64,000 nucleotides of DNA from CADEDH01 sp039029735 (GTDB lineage: Bacteria; Actinomycetota; Acidimicrobiia; Acidimicrobiales; SZUA-35): NCBI GenBank assembly GCA_039029735.1, contig JBCCFL010000033.1, forward strand, positions 1 to 64,000. Reading direction: 5' to 3'. The notes beneath the pieces were generated by a model, which saw only the letters and a program-made list of their open reading frames with translations, was not told where the DNA came from and did not search any database. Each line of letters opens with the position of its first letter. The stretch's first letter is position 1. The translations under genes were made by a program, and so were the position numbers. Below, in pieces: positions 24,732 to 33,640 of the stretch.

Positions 24732-26936
24732 TCAGCTCCGCAGGTTCCGCGTCGAGCGATCGGTGACCACGAACGACAGCGTCACCAACACAGCAACACT
24801 CACGATCGCCCCGCCGAGGTTCACTGCCTGTGCCAGCACCGTGGTCTGCCACCGGGGGTTGGAGCACACGAGCGTGCGACCGAGGAACACCTGCTGGAGC
24901 TGGGCCTGGATGCCGGTGGGGTTGCACCCTTCCTTCTCGAGCACGTTGGCCGTGACGGCTGCTGCCGAGCTGCCCCACTGGATCGGATTGAGCCAGCTGA
25001 TGATCTCCAGCACGGCCTGTCTCGACGTGGGGATGAGCAAGCCCGAGAACACGATCACGGGAATCAGCACGATCGGGAGCACGGCCATGGCCTTGTTGGC
25101 GTCGTGCGCTGCACCCGAGATCACGAGCCCGATGCCGACGCTGGCCAGGCCCACGGCGGCCAGGGCGATGATCATCTCGGCGGCACCCGAGGGCAACAGC
25201 ACGCCCGCATCGAGTGGGGCCTCCTGCCTGCTCACAGCGGCGTAGTAGAGCACCACCGACTGGAACACGGTGATCACGGCGAGCACGAGCCAGCGACTGG
25301 CCACGAGTGAGCTCGCCGACACGCCAACGGCCCGCTCCCGCACGAACGTGATGCGTTCTTTCACGATCTCGCGGATGCTGTTCGACGCTCCGATCCACAC
25401 CATGGCCAACACGATGGCCAATACGAACTCCCGAGCCGCGGTCGACGGGTTGAGACCGATGATGAACACCCGTTGGCTGAGCACCCAGGCGAAGAGCAAA
25501 CCCAGGATCGGAGCCTGTGCTGCCAGGAGGAGCAGGCTCCGCCAGTCGGCCACGATCGTACGGGCGTAGCGCAGCGTCATCACGGCGAAGTCATGGCTCC
25601 ACGAGCGGCTGGAGCGGGTGATCACGTCGCCGCTCGGAGGGTCGCCCGGGGTGTTGACGAACCGGTTGTAGGCGTCGGTGGTGGCGAAGCGTCGCGCCAG
25701 CTCGGCCCCGTCACGGGAACCGAGCGTGGTGAACACCTCCGCCCACTCGGTGGTGCCGAAGTGGTCGAGTACGTCGGCGGGGCTGCCGATGAACGCAACG
25801 TGGCCGCCGGGGGCCATGACCACCACCTGGTCGGCCTGCTCGGCGGCAACCGTGCTGTGGGTGACCAGAATCGTCGTGGTGCCGCGATCGGCGATGGCGC
25901 GGAGTTCGGAGATCAGCTCCTGTTCGAGGCCGGGATCGAGGCCGGCAGTCGGCTCGTCCAACACGAGCACGATCGGGTCGGCCACGAGCTCATAGCCCAC
26001 CGACACCCGTTGCTTCTGCCCACCCGACAGCTTGGCGATGCGGGTGTCGAGCCGTTCGTCGAGATCGAGCGCCTCGGCGGTGCCGACTACGGCGTTGCGA
26101 ATCTCGCGGCGGCTGGTCTCGGCGGGGAGCCGAAGGCGGGCGGCGGCCTCCAGGGCTCGTCGCACGGTGAGGCGCTCGTGCACTGCGTCGTACTGGGGAA
26201 CGGCACCGATGCGCTGGCGCACGTCGGGCGACATCGGCTGACCGTCGATCTCGACCACGCCCCGGCTCGGTTCGCTGCGGCCACTCAACACGTTGGCGAG
26301 AGTCGACTTGCCACAGCCGCTCGGGCCGATCACGGCCGTCAGGGTTCCTCCGCGGAGGGTGAGGCTGGCATCGTCGAGGATCACCAGCTCGTCGTCGACG
26401 ATCACGCTCAGGTTGGCGCCACGAACCGTGACGCCCGCCCGGCGTTCGCCTCCGAGCCCACTCGGCGGCGCAGCCGACGCAACCGACTGCGGCGCCGGAA
26501 CCGCGACGACCGGCTGGGGTGCGACATCGGTTGGGTCCTGCGGTGGGGTGATGGATTGGTGCTGGCGGGCCACCCGCCGCGTCACGACGGCCGGAGACTG
26601 CATGGTGTCCACGGCGAAGTCGGGGCCCCGGCCGGTCAGCGGCTCGGGCACCTCCAGCTCCACCAGGCACCCATCCTCCGGCGGTCCAAGGGTGATGGTG
26701 GTCGTGCCAGGCCGCAGCAGCACCGTGTTGGTACGGTCGCCGTTCTCGTAGGTGCCGTTCAGGCTGCCGAGGTCGCTGAGGAACCAACCGGTGGCGTTAC
26801 GGTTCACCTGGGCGTGCTTGCGGCTCACCATGTCGTGCGCAACGGTCACGTCGGCCGAGCTGCTCCGACCGATGATCGCCCCGACGGGTACAGGCACCTC
26901 GCGTCCCCCCACACGCACCACGATCGTGTCCGCCAC
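24732..26936 (-). CDS. FHA-domain ABC-2 type exporter (ABCG-like half transporter)
   Basis: 734 residues from a GTG at 26934-26936. The first about 90 residues are an FHA domain (VGAIIGRSSSADVTVAHDMVSRKHAQV, then LSDLGSLNGTYENG), which binds phosphothreonine. The ABC domain follows a linker: GPSGCGKSTL, KLSGGQKQRVSVG and VLVLDEPTAGLDP. The last 250 residues are an ABC-2 membrane domain with about six helices. The layout resembles M. tuberculosis Rv1747, whose FHA domains are targets of Ser/Thr kinases. Control by a kinase such as the one at 12481 is inference. Confidence 0.88.
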   Translation of the reverse strand: MADTIVVRVGGREVPVPVGAIIGRSSSADVTVAHDMVSRKHAQVNRNATGWFLSDLGSLNGTYENGDRTNTVLLRPGTTTITLGPPEDGCLVELEVPEPLTGRGPDFAVDTMQSPAVVTRRVARQHQSITPPQDPTDVAPQPVVAVPAPQSVASAAPPSGLGGERRAGVTVRGANLSVIVDDELVILDDASLTLRGGTLTAVIGPSGCGKSTLANVLSGRSEPSRGVVEIDGQPMSPDVRQRIGAVPQYDAVHERLTVRRALEAAARLRLPAETSRREIRNAVVGTAEALDLDERLDTRIAKLSGGQKQRVSVGYELVADPIVLVLDEPTAGLDPGLEQELISELRAIADRGTTTILVTHSTVAAEQADQVVVMAPGGHVAFIGSPADVLDHFGTTEWAEVFTTLGSRDGAELARRFATTDAYNRFVNTPGDPPSGDVITRSSRSWSHDFAVMTLRYARTIVADWRSLLLLAAQAPILGLLFAWVLSQRVFIIGLNPSTAAREFVLAIVLAMVWIGASNSIREIVKERITFVRERAVGVSASSLVASRWLVLAVITVFQSVVLYYAAVSRQEAPLDAGVLLPSGAAEMIIALAAVGLASVGIGLVISGAAHDANKAMAVLPIVLIPVIVFSGLLIPTSRQAVLEIISWLNPIQWGSSAAAVTANVLEKEGCNPTGIQAQLQQVFLGRTLVCSNPRWQTTVLAQAVNLGGAIVSVAVLVTLSFVVTDRSTRNLRS

Positions 26937-27038
26937 GGGGGACGATGGTAGTGGCCACCGAGGATCAGATCGAAGGCGACCACGTCGCACCTGCCGGCAG
27001 CATGGCCTCGCTACGGTGGGCCCGACCGAGGAGGTGCC

Positions 27039-28445
27039 GTGGGCCACATCGTCTTCGCAACGCTGGGACTGACCAGCCTGGCGAACACAAACCTGGAGAT
27101 GAGCCGGGTGCTGCGCGCCGCTGGTCACCGCACCACCTTCGTCGCCCCCGCGGATCGTGTGGGCCCGATCGAGGCGCAGGGCGAGAACGCAGTGGCCCTC
27201 ACCTCGAGCGACGTCTTTCGATCGAGGGCGGCTGCGGATTCGCCCCCCAGGACCCCAACGCAGATCCCGGGATGGGTTCGTCGCCGCCGTCAGCTCCGCG
27301 AGGAGTCGATCCAGGATCGCGAACTCCAGGCGACGATCGCAGCGCTCGACCCGGACGTCGTGTTGATCGACATCGAGTTCCACGCCGCGGTACTCGCCAC
27401 CGAGCAGCTCGGTGTGCCCCGCATTGCGGTCACCAACTACTTCTCGGTGTTCCGGCGCCCCGGGCTTCCGCCGCCGAGTACCTCCCTCGCACCTCCCACC
27501 ACGTGGCTCGGGCGGCGCCGGATCGAGCTCGCCTGGCTTGATGTGTGGCTGCGCGGACGGGCGGGTCGCGTGCGGCACCGGCTCAGCCCATCAGGCCTGG
27601 CTGCGCTGCTCCGGCCCGTGTCTGTGGCCACCACTGATCCGGCCGATATCGCCCGGCTCGCCCGTCATCACGGGGTGAACCTCAGGGGGCGGACTGACGA
27701 TCGGCAATGGCTCAGGCCGTTCCTGTATCCGGAGCTACCGATGGTGAGCTACAACGCCTTCGAGATGGAGCTGCCCCACGAGCCGCCAGCCATCCTGTCC
27801 TACGTCGGGCCGATGGTCCGCCTCGACCGCGCTGAGTCGGCGACCGACGAGGCAGACCGGGAGCGCTGGGAATCGCTCCTCGCCGCCCGATCAGCTGGGT
27901 CCGAGCGCCGGCCGCTGGTCTATGCGACGCTCGGCACCTTCTGGGGTGCCGACCAGTCCTTGCTCCGCCGGATCATCGGTGCGTTCGAACACCGAGGAGA
28001 CTGGGACCTCGTTCTGGGTCTGGGCGGTACTGTCGACCCGGGCGCTCTCGCCCCGGTGCCGCCGAACGTGCATCTCCTCAGCTGGGCACCCCAACTCGAG
28101 GTGCTCGCGCACGCCGACTGTGCCATCACCCACGGCGGGATCGGCACAATCGACGAGGCGATCTGGTTCGGTGTGCCCCTCGTGGTCTACTCGACCGGGT
28201 TCGTCGATCAGGACGGTTGTGCCCGCCGCGTGGATCTGCACCGATTGGGAGTGTGGGGCGATCCCGCGAACGACGATTCCGCTGCGATCGGGGCCGCCAT
28301 CGAACGGGCGCTGTCGGATCCCGACATTACCTCGGCGGTGGCGTCCATGGCAGAGGTGTTCCGCAGTCACGCCGCCAGTGGAGCGGCGGTCAACGCTGTT
28401 GAGCAGCACCTGCCGGCCCAGCCCCAGGGGCTGGCCCACCATTGA
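27039..28445 (+). CDS. UDP-glycosyltransferase (MGT/GT1 family)
   Basis: 468 residues. GAGGAGG just upstream supports the GTG start. The N-terminal acceptor half begins HIVFATLGLTSLANTNLEMSRVLRAAGH. The donor half holds VYATLGTFWG, then LLSWAPQLEVLAHADCAITHGGIGTIDEAIWFGVPLVVY, which is the signature of GT1 enzymes (HGGxGT and downstream D-Q). It is related to macrolide and zeaxanthin glucosyltransferases and probably glycosylates a lipid or small molecule. The neighbouring ABC exporter is divergent. No cluster of biosynthetic genes identifies the acceptor. Confidence 0.85.
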   Translation: MGHIVFATLGLTSLANTNLEMSRVLRAAGHRTTFVAPADRVGPIEAQGENAVALTSSDVFRSRAAADSPPRTPTQIPGWVRRRRQLREESIQDRELQATIAALDPDVVLIDIEFHAAVLATEQLGVPRIAVTNYFSVFRRPGLPPPSTSLAPPTTWLGRRRIELAWLDVWLRGRAGRVRHRLSPSGLAALLRPVSVATTDPADIARLARHHGVNLRGRTDDRQWLRPFLYPELPMVSYNAFEMELPHEPPAILSYVGPMVRLDRAESATDEADRERWESLLAARSAGSERRPLVYATLGTFWGADQSLLRRIIGAFEHRGDWDLVLGLGGTVDPGALAPVPPNVHLLSWAPQLEVLAHADCAITHGGIGTIDEAIWFGVPLVVYSTGFVDQDGCARRVDLHRLGVWGDPANDDSAAIGAAIERALSDPDITSAVASMAEVFRSHAASGAAVNAVEQHLPAQPQGLAHH

Positions 28446-28496
28446 ACGGCATCGATGACTAGGGTCTTCGGCGACACCAGACCCGAGGAGACTCCC

Positions 28497-29450
28497 ATGC
28501 GGCCATCGACCCGTCGCCCCCGCACCATGCTTGCGATCGTGGCCGTTGCGGCGCTGATCGCTGCCGGCTGTGGCGACGACGGCCAGGGAGAGGCCTCCGG
28601 TTCGGTCACGAAGGACACCAGCGAGGTCGGTTCCACCGACTCCACCGGAGCCACCGACGGCGACGATGGAACCGAGGACGGGACCGACGGCGACAGCGGC
28701 AACGACGACACCGGTGGTGACGACACGACGACCACAACCGAGGCGACGACCTCGACCTCAGACGACACCACCAGCACCACGAGCGACGCGATCGAGCCGC
28801 TCCTCGCTGCTGGCACGTCAACCTGCTGGTCAGCGCCCATCAGCGACCCATCTCTCGCTGATCTGTATCGCCTGGACGTGGCAGCCGACGGTCTGAGCGT
28901 CGACCTCACGAGCTGGCTCGTCGGGGACTTCGACGTGATCGAAGCCATCGAGTTCGGAACCGGCGAGTTCGTGTCGGACACCGACGTGAACGTGTCGATC
29001 ACCCGCTGGACCACCAGCGGTACCACGTCGGGGTCGGCCCGGGCGAGCATCGGGGTCGACGGCCTCACCATCGAGGGCGGCACGGCCGGCACCATCCCGT
29101 GCAGCACGGTCGACGCCATCAGAGCAGGCCCCACCGGGCTCACGATCCGGGTGAACGAGGAGATCCGCTTCGCCACCGGCGCCGTATCGGGCTCGGTGGA
29201 CGGGGCCGTGATCAGGGGCGAACGCGACCGTTACTTCTTCGAGGCGGGCGACGGCCAAACGGCCACGATCACCATGTTGTCGCTCGAGAACAACGGCGTG
29301 TTCGATCTCTACGGGCCCACGGGTGAACTCCTAGTCAGCGAAGCCACCAGCGCCACCCTGGTCCTGCCGCAGTTCGGTGACTACGAGTTGATCATCGGCG
29401 GTACGAGAGGCAATGCCTCCTATACCGTGGATCTTCGGATCGTGAGCTGA
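28497..29450 (+). CDS. Secreted lipoprotein with Thr/Asp-rich linker
   Basis: 317 residues from the ATG at 28497, which is preceded by GAGGAG at 28485-28490. MLAIVAVAALIAAGCGDD is a lipoprotein signal with the lipidated Cys in AAGC. About 70 residues rich in Asp, Thr and Gly (low complexity) form a linker. The last 210 residues look like two beta-rich modules; the last of them (FEAGDGQTATITMLSLENN to ELIIGGTRGNASYTVDLRI) resembles the PPC-type beta-sandwich found in secreted proteins. Role unknown. Confidence 0.72.
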   Translation: MRPSTRRPRTMLAIVAVAALIAAGCGDDGQGEASGSVTKDTSEVGSTDSTGATDGDDGTEDGTDGDSGNDDTGGDDTTTTTEATTSTSDDTTSTTSDAIEPLLAAGTSTCWSAPISDPSLADLYRLDVAADGLSVDLTSWLVGDFDVIEAIEFGTGEFVSDTDVNVSITRWTTSGTTSGSARASIGVDGLTIEGGTAGTIPCSTVDAIRAGPTGLTIRVNEEIRFATGAVSGSVDGAVIRGERDRYFFEAGDGQTATITMLSLENNGVFDLYGPTGELLVSEATSATLVLPQFGDYELIIGGTRGNASYTVDLRIVS

Positions 29451-29471
29451 CAGCCGAGCCGCCGCTGCTGG

Positions 29472-30545
29472 TCAGAGGGAGTCGGCGAACGCCTTCACGC
29501 TCGCCACGCTCGACGCGTAGACGTCGGGCATGTCCTTCGGGAACAGCACGTCGCCGGCGTGGCAGGTCGCGTTCACCGTGCGCCCGGTGGCCACGACGCC
29601 GGCGGCCAACAACCGGCGCAGATAGGCGAGGCCTTCGTCGCGGAGCGGGTCGAGTTCGTTCACCGAGATCACGTGCGGCGGCAGGCCCCGGAGGTCATCC
29701 ACCGTGGCGTGGTATGGCCAGGCCAGCGGGTTCGTCGAGGTCTCGGAACTAGGGTCGTAGACGTGAGCGAGCGGCCCCATCAGCTGGCTGCTCAAGAAGT
29801 AGCCGTCGTTCTCCACGAGTGACACCAGGTCGGGATCGCCGCTGTCGTAGGCGTTCGAGATGTAGGGGCACTGGGCATACACCCCGTCGACACCGCCAAT
29901 CGTGCCGTCCTGGAGGGCCTTCAGCGCCGTGGCCAACGCCAAGTTGCCCCCGCCGCTCTCGCCGGACAACACCAGCGACGTGTAGCCGAGTGCGGCCTTG
30001 TTGGCCGTGATCCAGGCAAGCGCCGATGCGCAGTCGTTGAGGCCGGCCGGGAACGGGTGGTTGCCGAGCTTGCCCGAACCGTTGCGGAACTCGACCCCGA
30101 CCACGATCAGGCCTGAGGCGGCGAGCTCGTCCCGCCACCGGGTGTAGTTCGGGTCGGACGCCGCCGCGATCACCATCCCTCCGCCGTGGGTGTGCATCAC
30201 GCACGGCAGCGGGCCGTCTGCACCGGCCGGGGCGTGGATGTAGAGGCTGATATCATTGCCGTCGACGCCGCGGATCACCTCGGTGCGGCGCTCGACGTCG
30301 AGGTCGGGCAGGCCATCGAACAGGGCGGCGAACAACGCGCCATAACCCTCCTCGGTGGCTCCCAGGAATTCGTGGATGTCGTCGACGGGCGAGGCCGACG
30401 AGACCGGCGCCTCGGGCGTGAACGCCCCGAGTTCGAACGGCGCCATGGCGGCGAGCATCCGCGGATCGGCTCGCGGATCGTCTTTGAGCTCCAGGTCGGC
30501 TGTGCCGAGACGGCCCGGCAGGTTCGGTGCGGCGTGATCAGCCAT
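29472..30545 (-). CDS. Alpha/beta hydrolase of the hormone-sensitive lipase (HSL/GDXG) type
   Basis: 357 residues from the ATG at 30543-30545, preceded by AAGGGGACC. The HSL signature MHTHGGGMVIA supplies the oxyanion hole, LSGESGGGNLALA holds the nucleophilic Ser, and NELDPLRDEGLAYLRRLLAAG supplies the Asp, with the His in TCHAGD-type sequence near the end. Such esterases cleave short and medium acyl esters. The gene is isolated: it is convergent with the lipoprotein and divergent from the GAF protein gene. Confidence 0.87.
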   Translation of the reverse strand: MADHAAPNLPGRLGTADLELKDDPRADPRMLAAMAPFELGAFTPEAPVSSASPVDDIHEFLGATEEGYGALFAALFDGLPDLDVERRTEVIRGVDGNDISLYIHAPAGADGPLPCVMHTHGGGMVIAAASDPNYTRWRDELAASGLIVVGVEFRNGSGKLGNHPFPAGLNDCASALAWITANKAALGYTSLVLSGESGGGNLALATALKALQDGTIGGVDGVYAQCPYISNAYDSGDPDLVSLVENDGYFLSSQLMGPLAHVYDPSSETSTNPLAWPYHATVDDLRGLPPHVISVNELDPLRDEGLAYLRRLLAAGVVATGRTVNATCHAGDVLFPKDMPDVYASSVASVKAFADSL

Positions 30546-30731
30546 TCGGTGGTCCCCCTTGAGATGGCGGGCACCGGATGGCTGCCCGGTCACACGACGC
30601 TAGTTCGGGCCAGCGCGTCTGGCGAGACGAACAGCAGGCCATATACGGCACCGACCTCAAGTCGTGGGTGGTTCGAGCCGATCGGGAGAAAGCGGTGGGT
30701 GAGCCGCTGCATTGCTCGGAGGGGAATCGAC

Positions 30732-31511
30732 ATGCCGAAAGCTCCGTACCCACGGAACGAGGACGAGCGCCTGGAGACGCTGCGGCAGTATCAGGTGCTC
30801 GACACCGCGCCCGAGCCCGGCCTGGACGCCATCACGGCATCGGCGCGTTCGGTGGCTGGGGTGTCGACCTCCCTGGTGAGCCTGATCGACGCCGACCGCC
30901 AGTGGTTCAAGTCACGGCGGGGAATGGAGGCGACCGAGACGCACCGCGATCAGGCGTTCTGCGCTCACGCGATCCTCCAGGACGAGCCCATGATCGTGCC
31001 GGACGCCTCCGCCGACGAGCGCTTCATGGACAATCCCCTCGTGACCGCAGAGAACGGGATCCGCTTCTATGCCGGCTTCCAACTTCGAGCCCCGAACGGC
31101 CACGCCCTGGGCACGATGTGCGTCATCGACTCCGAGCGCCGCGAACTCAGCGCCGGCCAGCAATCGCAGCTGACCACGCTGGCCCGGCAAGCCGAGACCT
31201 ATCTCGGACTGCGCCACGTGCTGCTGCAGGCCGACTCCGCGGCGCTCGCCGCCAACGCCCTCGTGCGGGGGGTGGGCGAGGAACTGGTCAACACCCTGCA
31301 GGGGATGCTGGTGGCCGAGTCCGATCTGTGGGGCACCACGCTCGATCCGGGCCAACAGGCGTCACTCCAGGCGGTCAGCCAGGGAACCAATCACATCATG
31401 TTCCTCATGAGCTACCTGCAGACCCAGATGGATCAGGCCACCGCCGGTATCGAAGGTGGACCGTCGAGCGTGGGCGTCGCCCTCCCCGACCTCCTCTCAG
31501 CGCTGCGGTAG
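30732..31511 (+). CDS. GAF-domain sensor protein
   Basis: 259 residues from the ATG at 30732. The N-terminus PYPRNEDERLETLRQYQVLDTAPE and ALGTMCVIDSERRELSAGQ are the classical borders of a stand-alone GAF domain, with SLVSLIDADRQWFKSRRGM and AFCAHAI in the core. A C-terminal helical region of about 90 residues (SAALAANALVRGVGEELVNTLQGM) could dimerise. It has no kinase, GGDEF or DNA-binding output domain, so it would act by protein contact. Its last 15 bases overlap the convergent SDR gene. Confidence 0.8.
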   Translation: MPKAPYPRNEDERLETLRQYQVLDTAPEPGLDAITASARSVAGVSTSLVSLIDADRQWFKSRRGMEATETHRDQAFCAHAILQDEPMIVPDASADERFMDNPLVTAENGIRFYAGFQLRAPNGHALGTMCVIDSERRELSAGQQSQLTTLARQAETYLGLRHVLLQADSAALAANALVRGVGEELVNTLQGMLVAESDLWGTTLDPGQQASLQAVSQGTNHIMFLMSYLQTQMDQATAGIEGGPSSVGVALPDLLSALR

Positions 31512-32258
31512 GCCGTAGCGCTCCAGGATGTCGTCGGGCTTGAACGTCTCGTAGGGCACGACGTCCGCCGTGCAGAGGCTGACCATCGCGTCGACGATCT
31601 CGTTCGGGTCGAGCTGGTTGCCGAGCATCCGGGTGCGGGTACCGGCTGCGAGGTCCAACTCGACGGCCCCGCCAGCAGGGGCGAGCTGGGCGTCCACTCC
31701 GTCCACCATCGCATCGTTGAAGCCCGTGGCGTAGGGGCCAGGATTCAGCTTGCACACCTCGATGCCGTAGGGTTCCATCTCGGCCCGTAGTGATCGGGTG
31801 AACGCTTCGAGCGCATGTTTGGTCATTGCGTAGGGGCCCGAGAGCGGGCCGCTGAACAGCCCAGCGATCGACGACACCACGATGATGCGGCCCCACCCGG
31901 CCTCCTTCATCGCCGGGATGACGGCCTGAGTCACGTTCAGCGTGCCGAAGACGTTGACCTCGAACACCTGGCGGACGAGATCCATCGGAACGTCCGCGAG
32001 CGGCCCGAGTTGGCCGCGTCCGGCGTTGTTGAGCAGCACCGTCGGCCGCCGTTCGGCGACAGCCGCCACGTCGTCGCCGTTGGTGATGTCGAGCACAACT
32101 GCGTCGAGCGTGCTGGGCGCGTCGGCGGTGAGGGCGTCGGCCTCAGCCTGATCGAGCGTTCCGGCGATCACGTGATGGCCCTGGGCGGCCAGCGCCAGTG
32201 CGGTTCCCCGGCCAAAGCCCGTGCCCGCACCGGTGATGAGAATGGAAGAGGACGGCAT
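31497..32258 (-). CDS. Short-chain dehydrogenase/reductase (SDR)
   Basis: 253 residues, the classical SDR size. The nucleotide-binding motif is ILITGAGTGFGRGTALALA, the NAG motif is LLNNAGRGQLG, and the active site shows VVSSIAGLFSG with YAMTKHALE (Ser, Tyr-x3-Lys). It reduces or oxidises a carbonyl/alcohol with NAD(P)H. Relatives act on steroid and aromatic ketones. No substrate is evident. The gene is alone on its strand, convergent with the GAF protein gene. Confidence 0.9.
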   Translation of the reverse strand: MPSSSILITGAGTGFGRGTALALAAQGHHVIAGTLDQAEADALTADAPSTLDAVVLDITNGDDVAAVAERRPTVLLNNAGRGQLGPLADVPMDLVRQVFEVNVFGTLNVTQAVIPAMKEAGWGRIIVVSSIAGLFSGPLSGPYAMTKHALEAFTRSLRAEMEPYGIEVCKLNPGPYATGFNDAMVDGVDAQLAPAGGAVELDLAAGTRTRMLGNQLDPNEIVDAMVSLCTADVVPYETFKPDDILERYGLPQR

Positions 32259-32332
32259 GGCGCCGGAGCGTAGCCGGGCCGCCGGCGCAGATCCCGGCCG
32301 GGACCACAGGCAGTGCCTCGTACACTTCGCCC

Positions 32333-33307
32333 ATGGGTGCGTCGTCGATGGTGCCAGGGCCGATCCGCCGGCTGGCCGAGGAGCTCACCGAGCTCAATCC
32401 CGACATCGGAACGTCCGTCGACGATCCCCTGGCCGTGATCGAGGAGATCGACTACGCGCTGCGGCCCCCGGTGCACGAGCGTCGAGTGCCGAGCTATGGC
32501 GCCATCGTGGGGGCTCGCACCGAGCTGAGCCATTGGGCGGAGGCCGCCGGTTTCGAGGTCAGCCGCCGTCGGGTGGATGACCTGCGCGACGCAACCGTGC
32601 GCCGCCTTGCCGACGGCATCGTGAGTTGGGCGATCCGGGGCAGCAGCGGCGTGAACGATCTCGTGGTATTCGACCGTAGCGTCGGCTCGGAGCGGGATCA
32701 GACGATCCTCGCCGACGCCACGCAGGGCGTGATGGTGCAACGTCACCCGAACGGCACGGTGCGGGCGATCGGCCCGTTCGGGGTGCTGCGTCACGATGGC
32801 ATGACGTGGCACCTGGAGCCTCCGATCGATCGCTGGCTCGATCGGGAGCGGTGCCTGTCGTTGCCGATGGACGCCTGTCTGTTCGACAAGGTGCTCCGCT
32901 TCGCCGTTCACGACGTGGCCGCCCGTCGGATCGGAGCCACGTTGTTGATCTCGCCCGACGGCTCGCTCCACCCGAACACCGAGCAGCGCGTGGGCCGGCC
33001 ACCGGAGTTTGCCATTGACCGGCCCGCCGACCTGGCCCCGCTCTACCACATCCTGGGGCAACTCGACGGCGCCGCTGCGTTCAACGCCGAGGGCCAGCTC
33101 CAGCACCTCGGCCTGCGGCTGGTACCCACCGTGGAGGCCGAGGCTGCGGTCAAGGCCTACCGCGGCACCCGCCACACGTCGGCGCTGCGGTACTCGTTCG
33201 ACGATCCCGCCGCAGTCCTCGTGGTGGTGAGCGAGGACGGGCCGATCTCGGTGGTGCAGGGGGGCAAGCTCATCGGCGTGTCGACCACGTTGGTGCCCGC
33301 GCCCTGA
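32333..33307 (+). CDS. DisA_N/DAC-domain protein (putative diadenylate cyclase-like) with N-terminal sensor-like region
   Basis: 324 residues. The C-terminal 140 residues carry the DisA_N (diadenylate cyclase) core: LFDKVLRFAVHDVAARRIG, then LDGAAAFNAEGQLQHLGLRL with the DGA motif at 245-247, then GTRHTSALRYSFDDPAAVLV with R280-H281. The usual third residue of RHR is Thr282, which may weaken ATP phosphate contact. VVVSEDGPISVVQGGKL ends the domain. The first about 165 residues match no family I recognise and could be a sensor region. Canonical enzymes make c-di-AMP from two ATP. Activity here is inference. Confidence 0.75.
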   Translation: MGASSMVPGPIRRLAEELTELNPDIGTSVDDPLAVIEEIDYALRPPVHERRVPSYGAIVGARTELSHWAEAAGFEVSRRRVDDLRDATVRRLADGIVSWAIRGSSGVNDLVVFDRSVGSERDQTILADATQGVMVQRHPNGTVRAIGPFGVLRHDGMTWHLEPPIDRWLDRERCLSLPMDACLFDKVLRFAVHDVAARRIGATLLISPDGSLHPNTEQRVGRPPEFAIDRPADLAPLYHILGQLDGAAAFNAEGQLQHLGLRLVPTVEAEAAVKAYRGTRHTSALRYSFDDPAAVLVVVSEDGPISVVQGGKLIGVSTTLVPAP

Positions 33308-33353
33308 GCTGTCGCCCACTCCGCCGGCCAATCAGCGGTGAGTCAGTGGCCAG

Positions 33354-33599
33354 TCAGCGGCGGTCAGCCTGCCGGGGGTGGGCGCGTAACGCGTCGGTGA
33401 GGCTGCCGGCCATCTCGGTGAGATCGGCGGCGGTGAGCCGCACCTCATCGGTTGAGCTGGTGGTCTCTTCGTTGGCGGCCACCACATCGTCCACCTTCAT
33501 CGGTCGGGGGTTCGACCAGGTGAGAGCCGCCGCCCGAGTGGGGCCGAATGAACTGATCTCGCCCGAGGGGGTCAAGTCGCCGTCGGCCCGACCGATCAC
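33354..33599 (-). CDS. Possible small protein of unknown function
   Basis: 81 codons from a GTG at 33597-33599 in the 333-bp gap between the DisA_N-like gene and the aquaporin-like gene. The predicted protein is protein-like in composition (RPMKVDDVVAANEETTSSTD, then VRLTAADLTEMAGSLTDALR) with a helical C-terminal half. There is no Shine-Dalgarno sequence and no recognised domain, and the frame stays open upstream to 33731 over the aquaporin start. It may be real or a chance frame; the rest of the gap holds nothing recognisable. Confidence 0.3.
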   Translation of the reverse strand: MIGRADGDLTPSGEISSFGPTRAAALTWSNPRPMKVDDVVAANEETTSSTDEVRLTAADLTEMAGSLTDALRAHPRQADRR

Positions 33600-33640
33600 C
33601 GAGACCGGGTAGAGACAAACCGACAACGAAGGGGACCGGC

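Noticed and set aside
24694..25398. N-terminal extension of the DoxX-like frame
   Set aside because: It overlaps the FHA-ABC gene in another frame and its sequence is not protein-like; the DoxX fold begins at the ATG ending at 24693.
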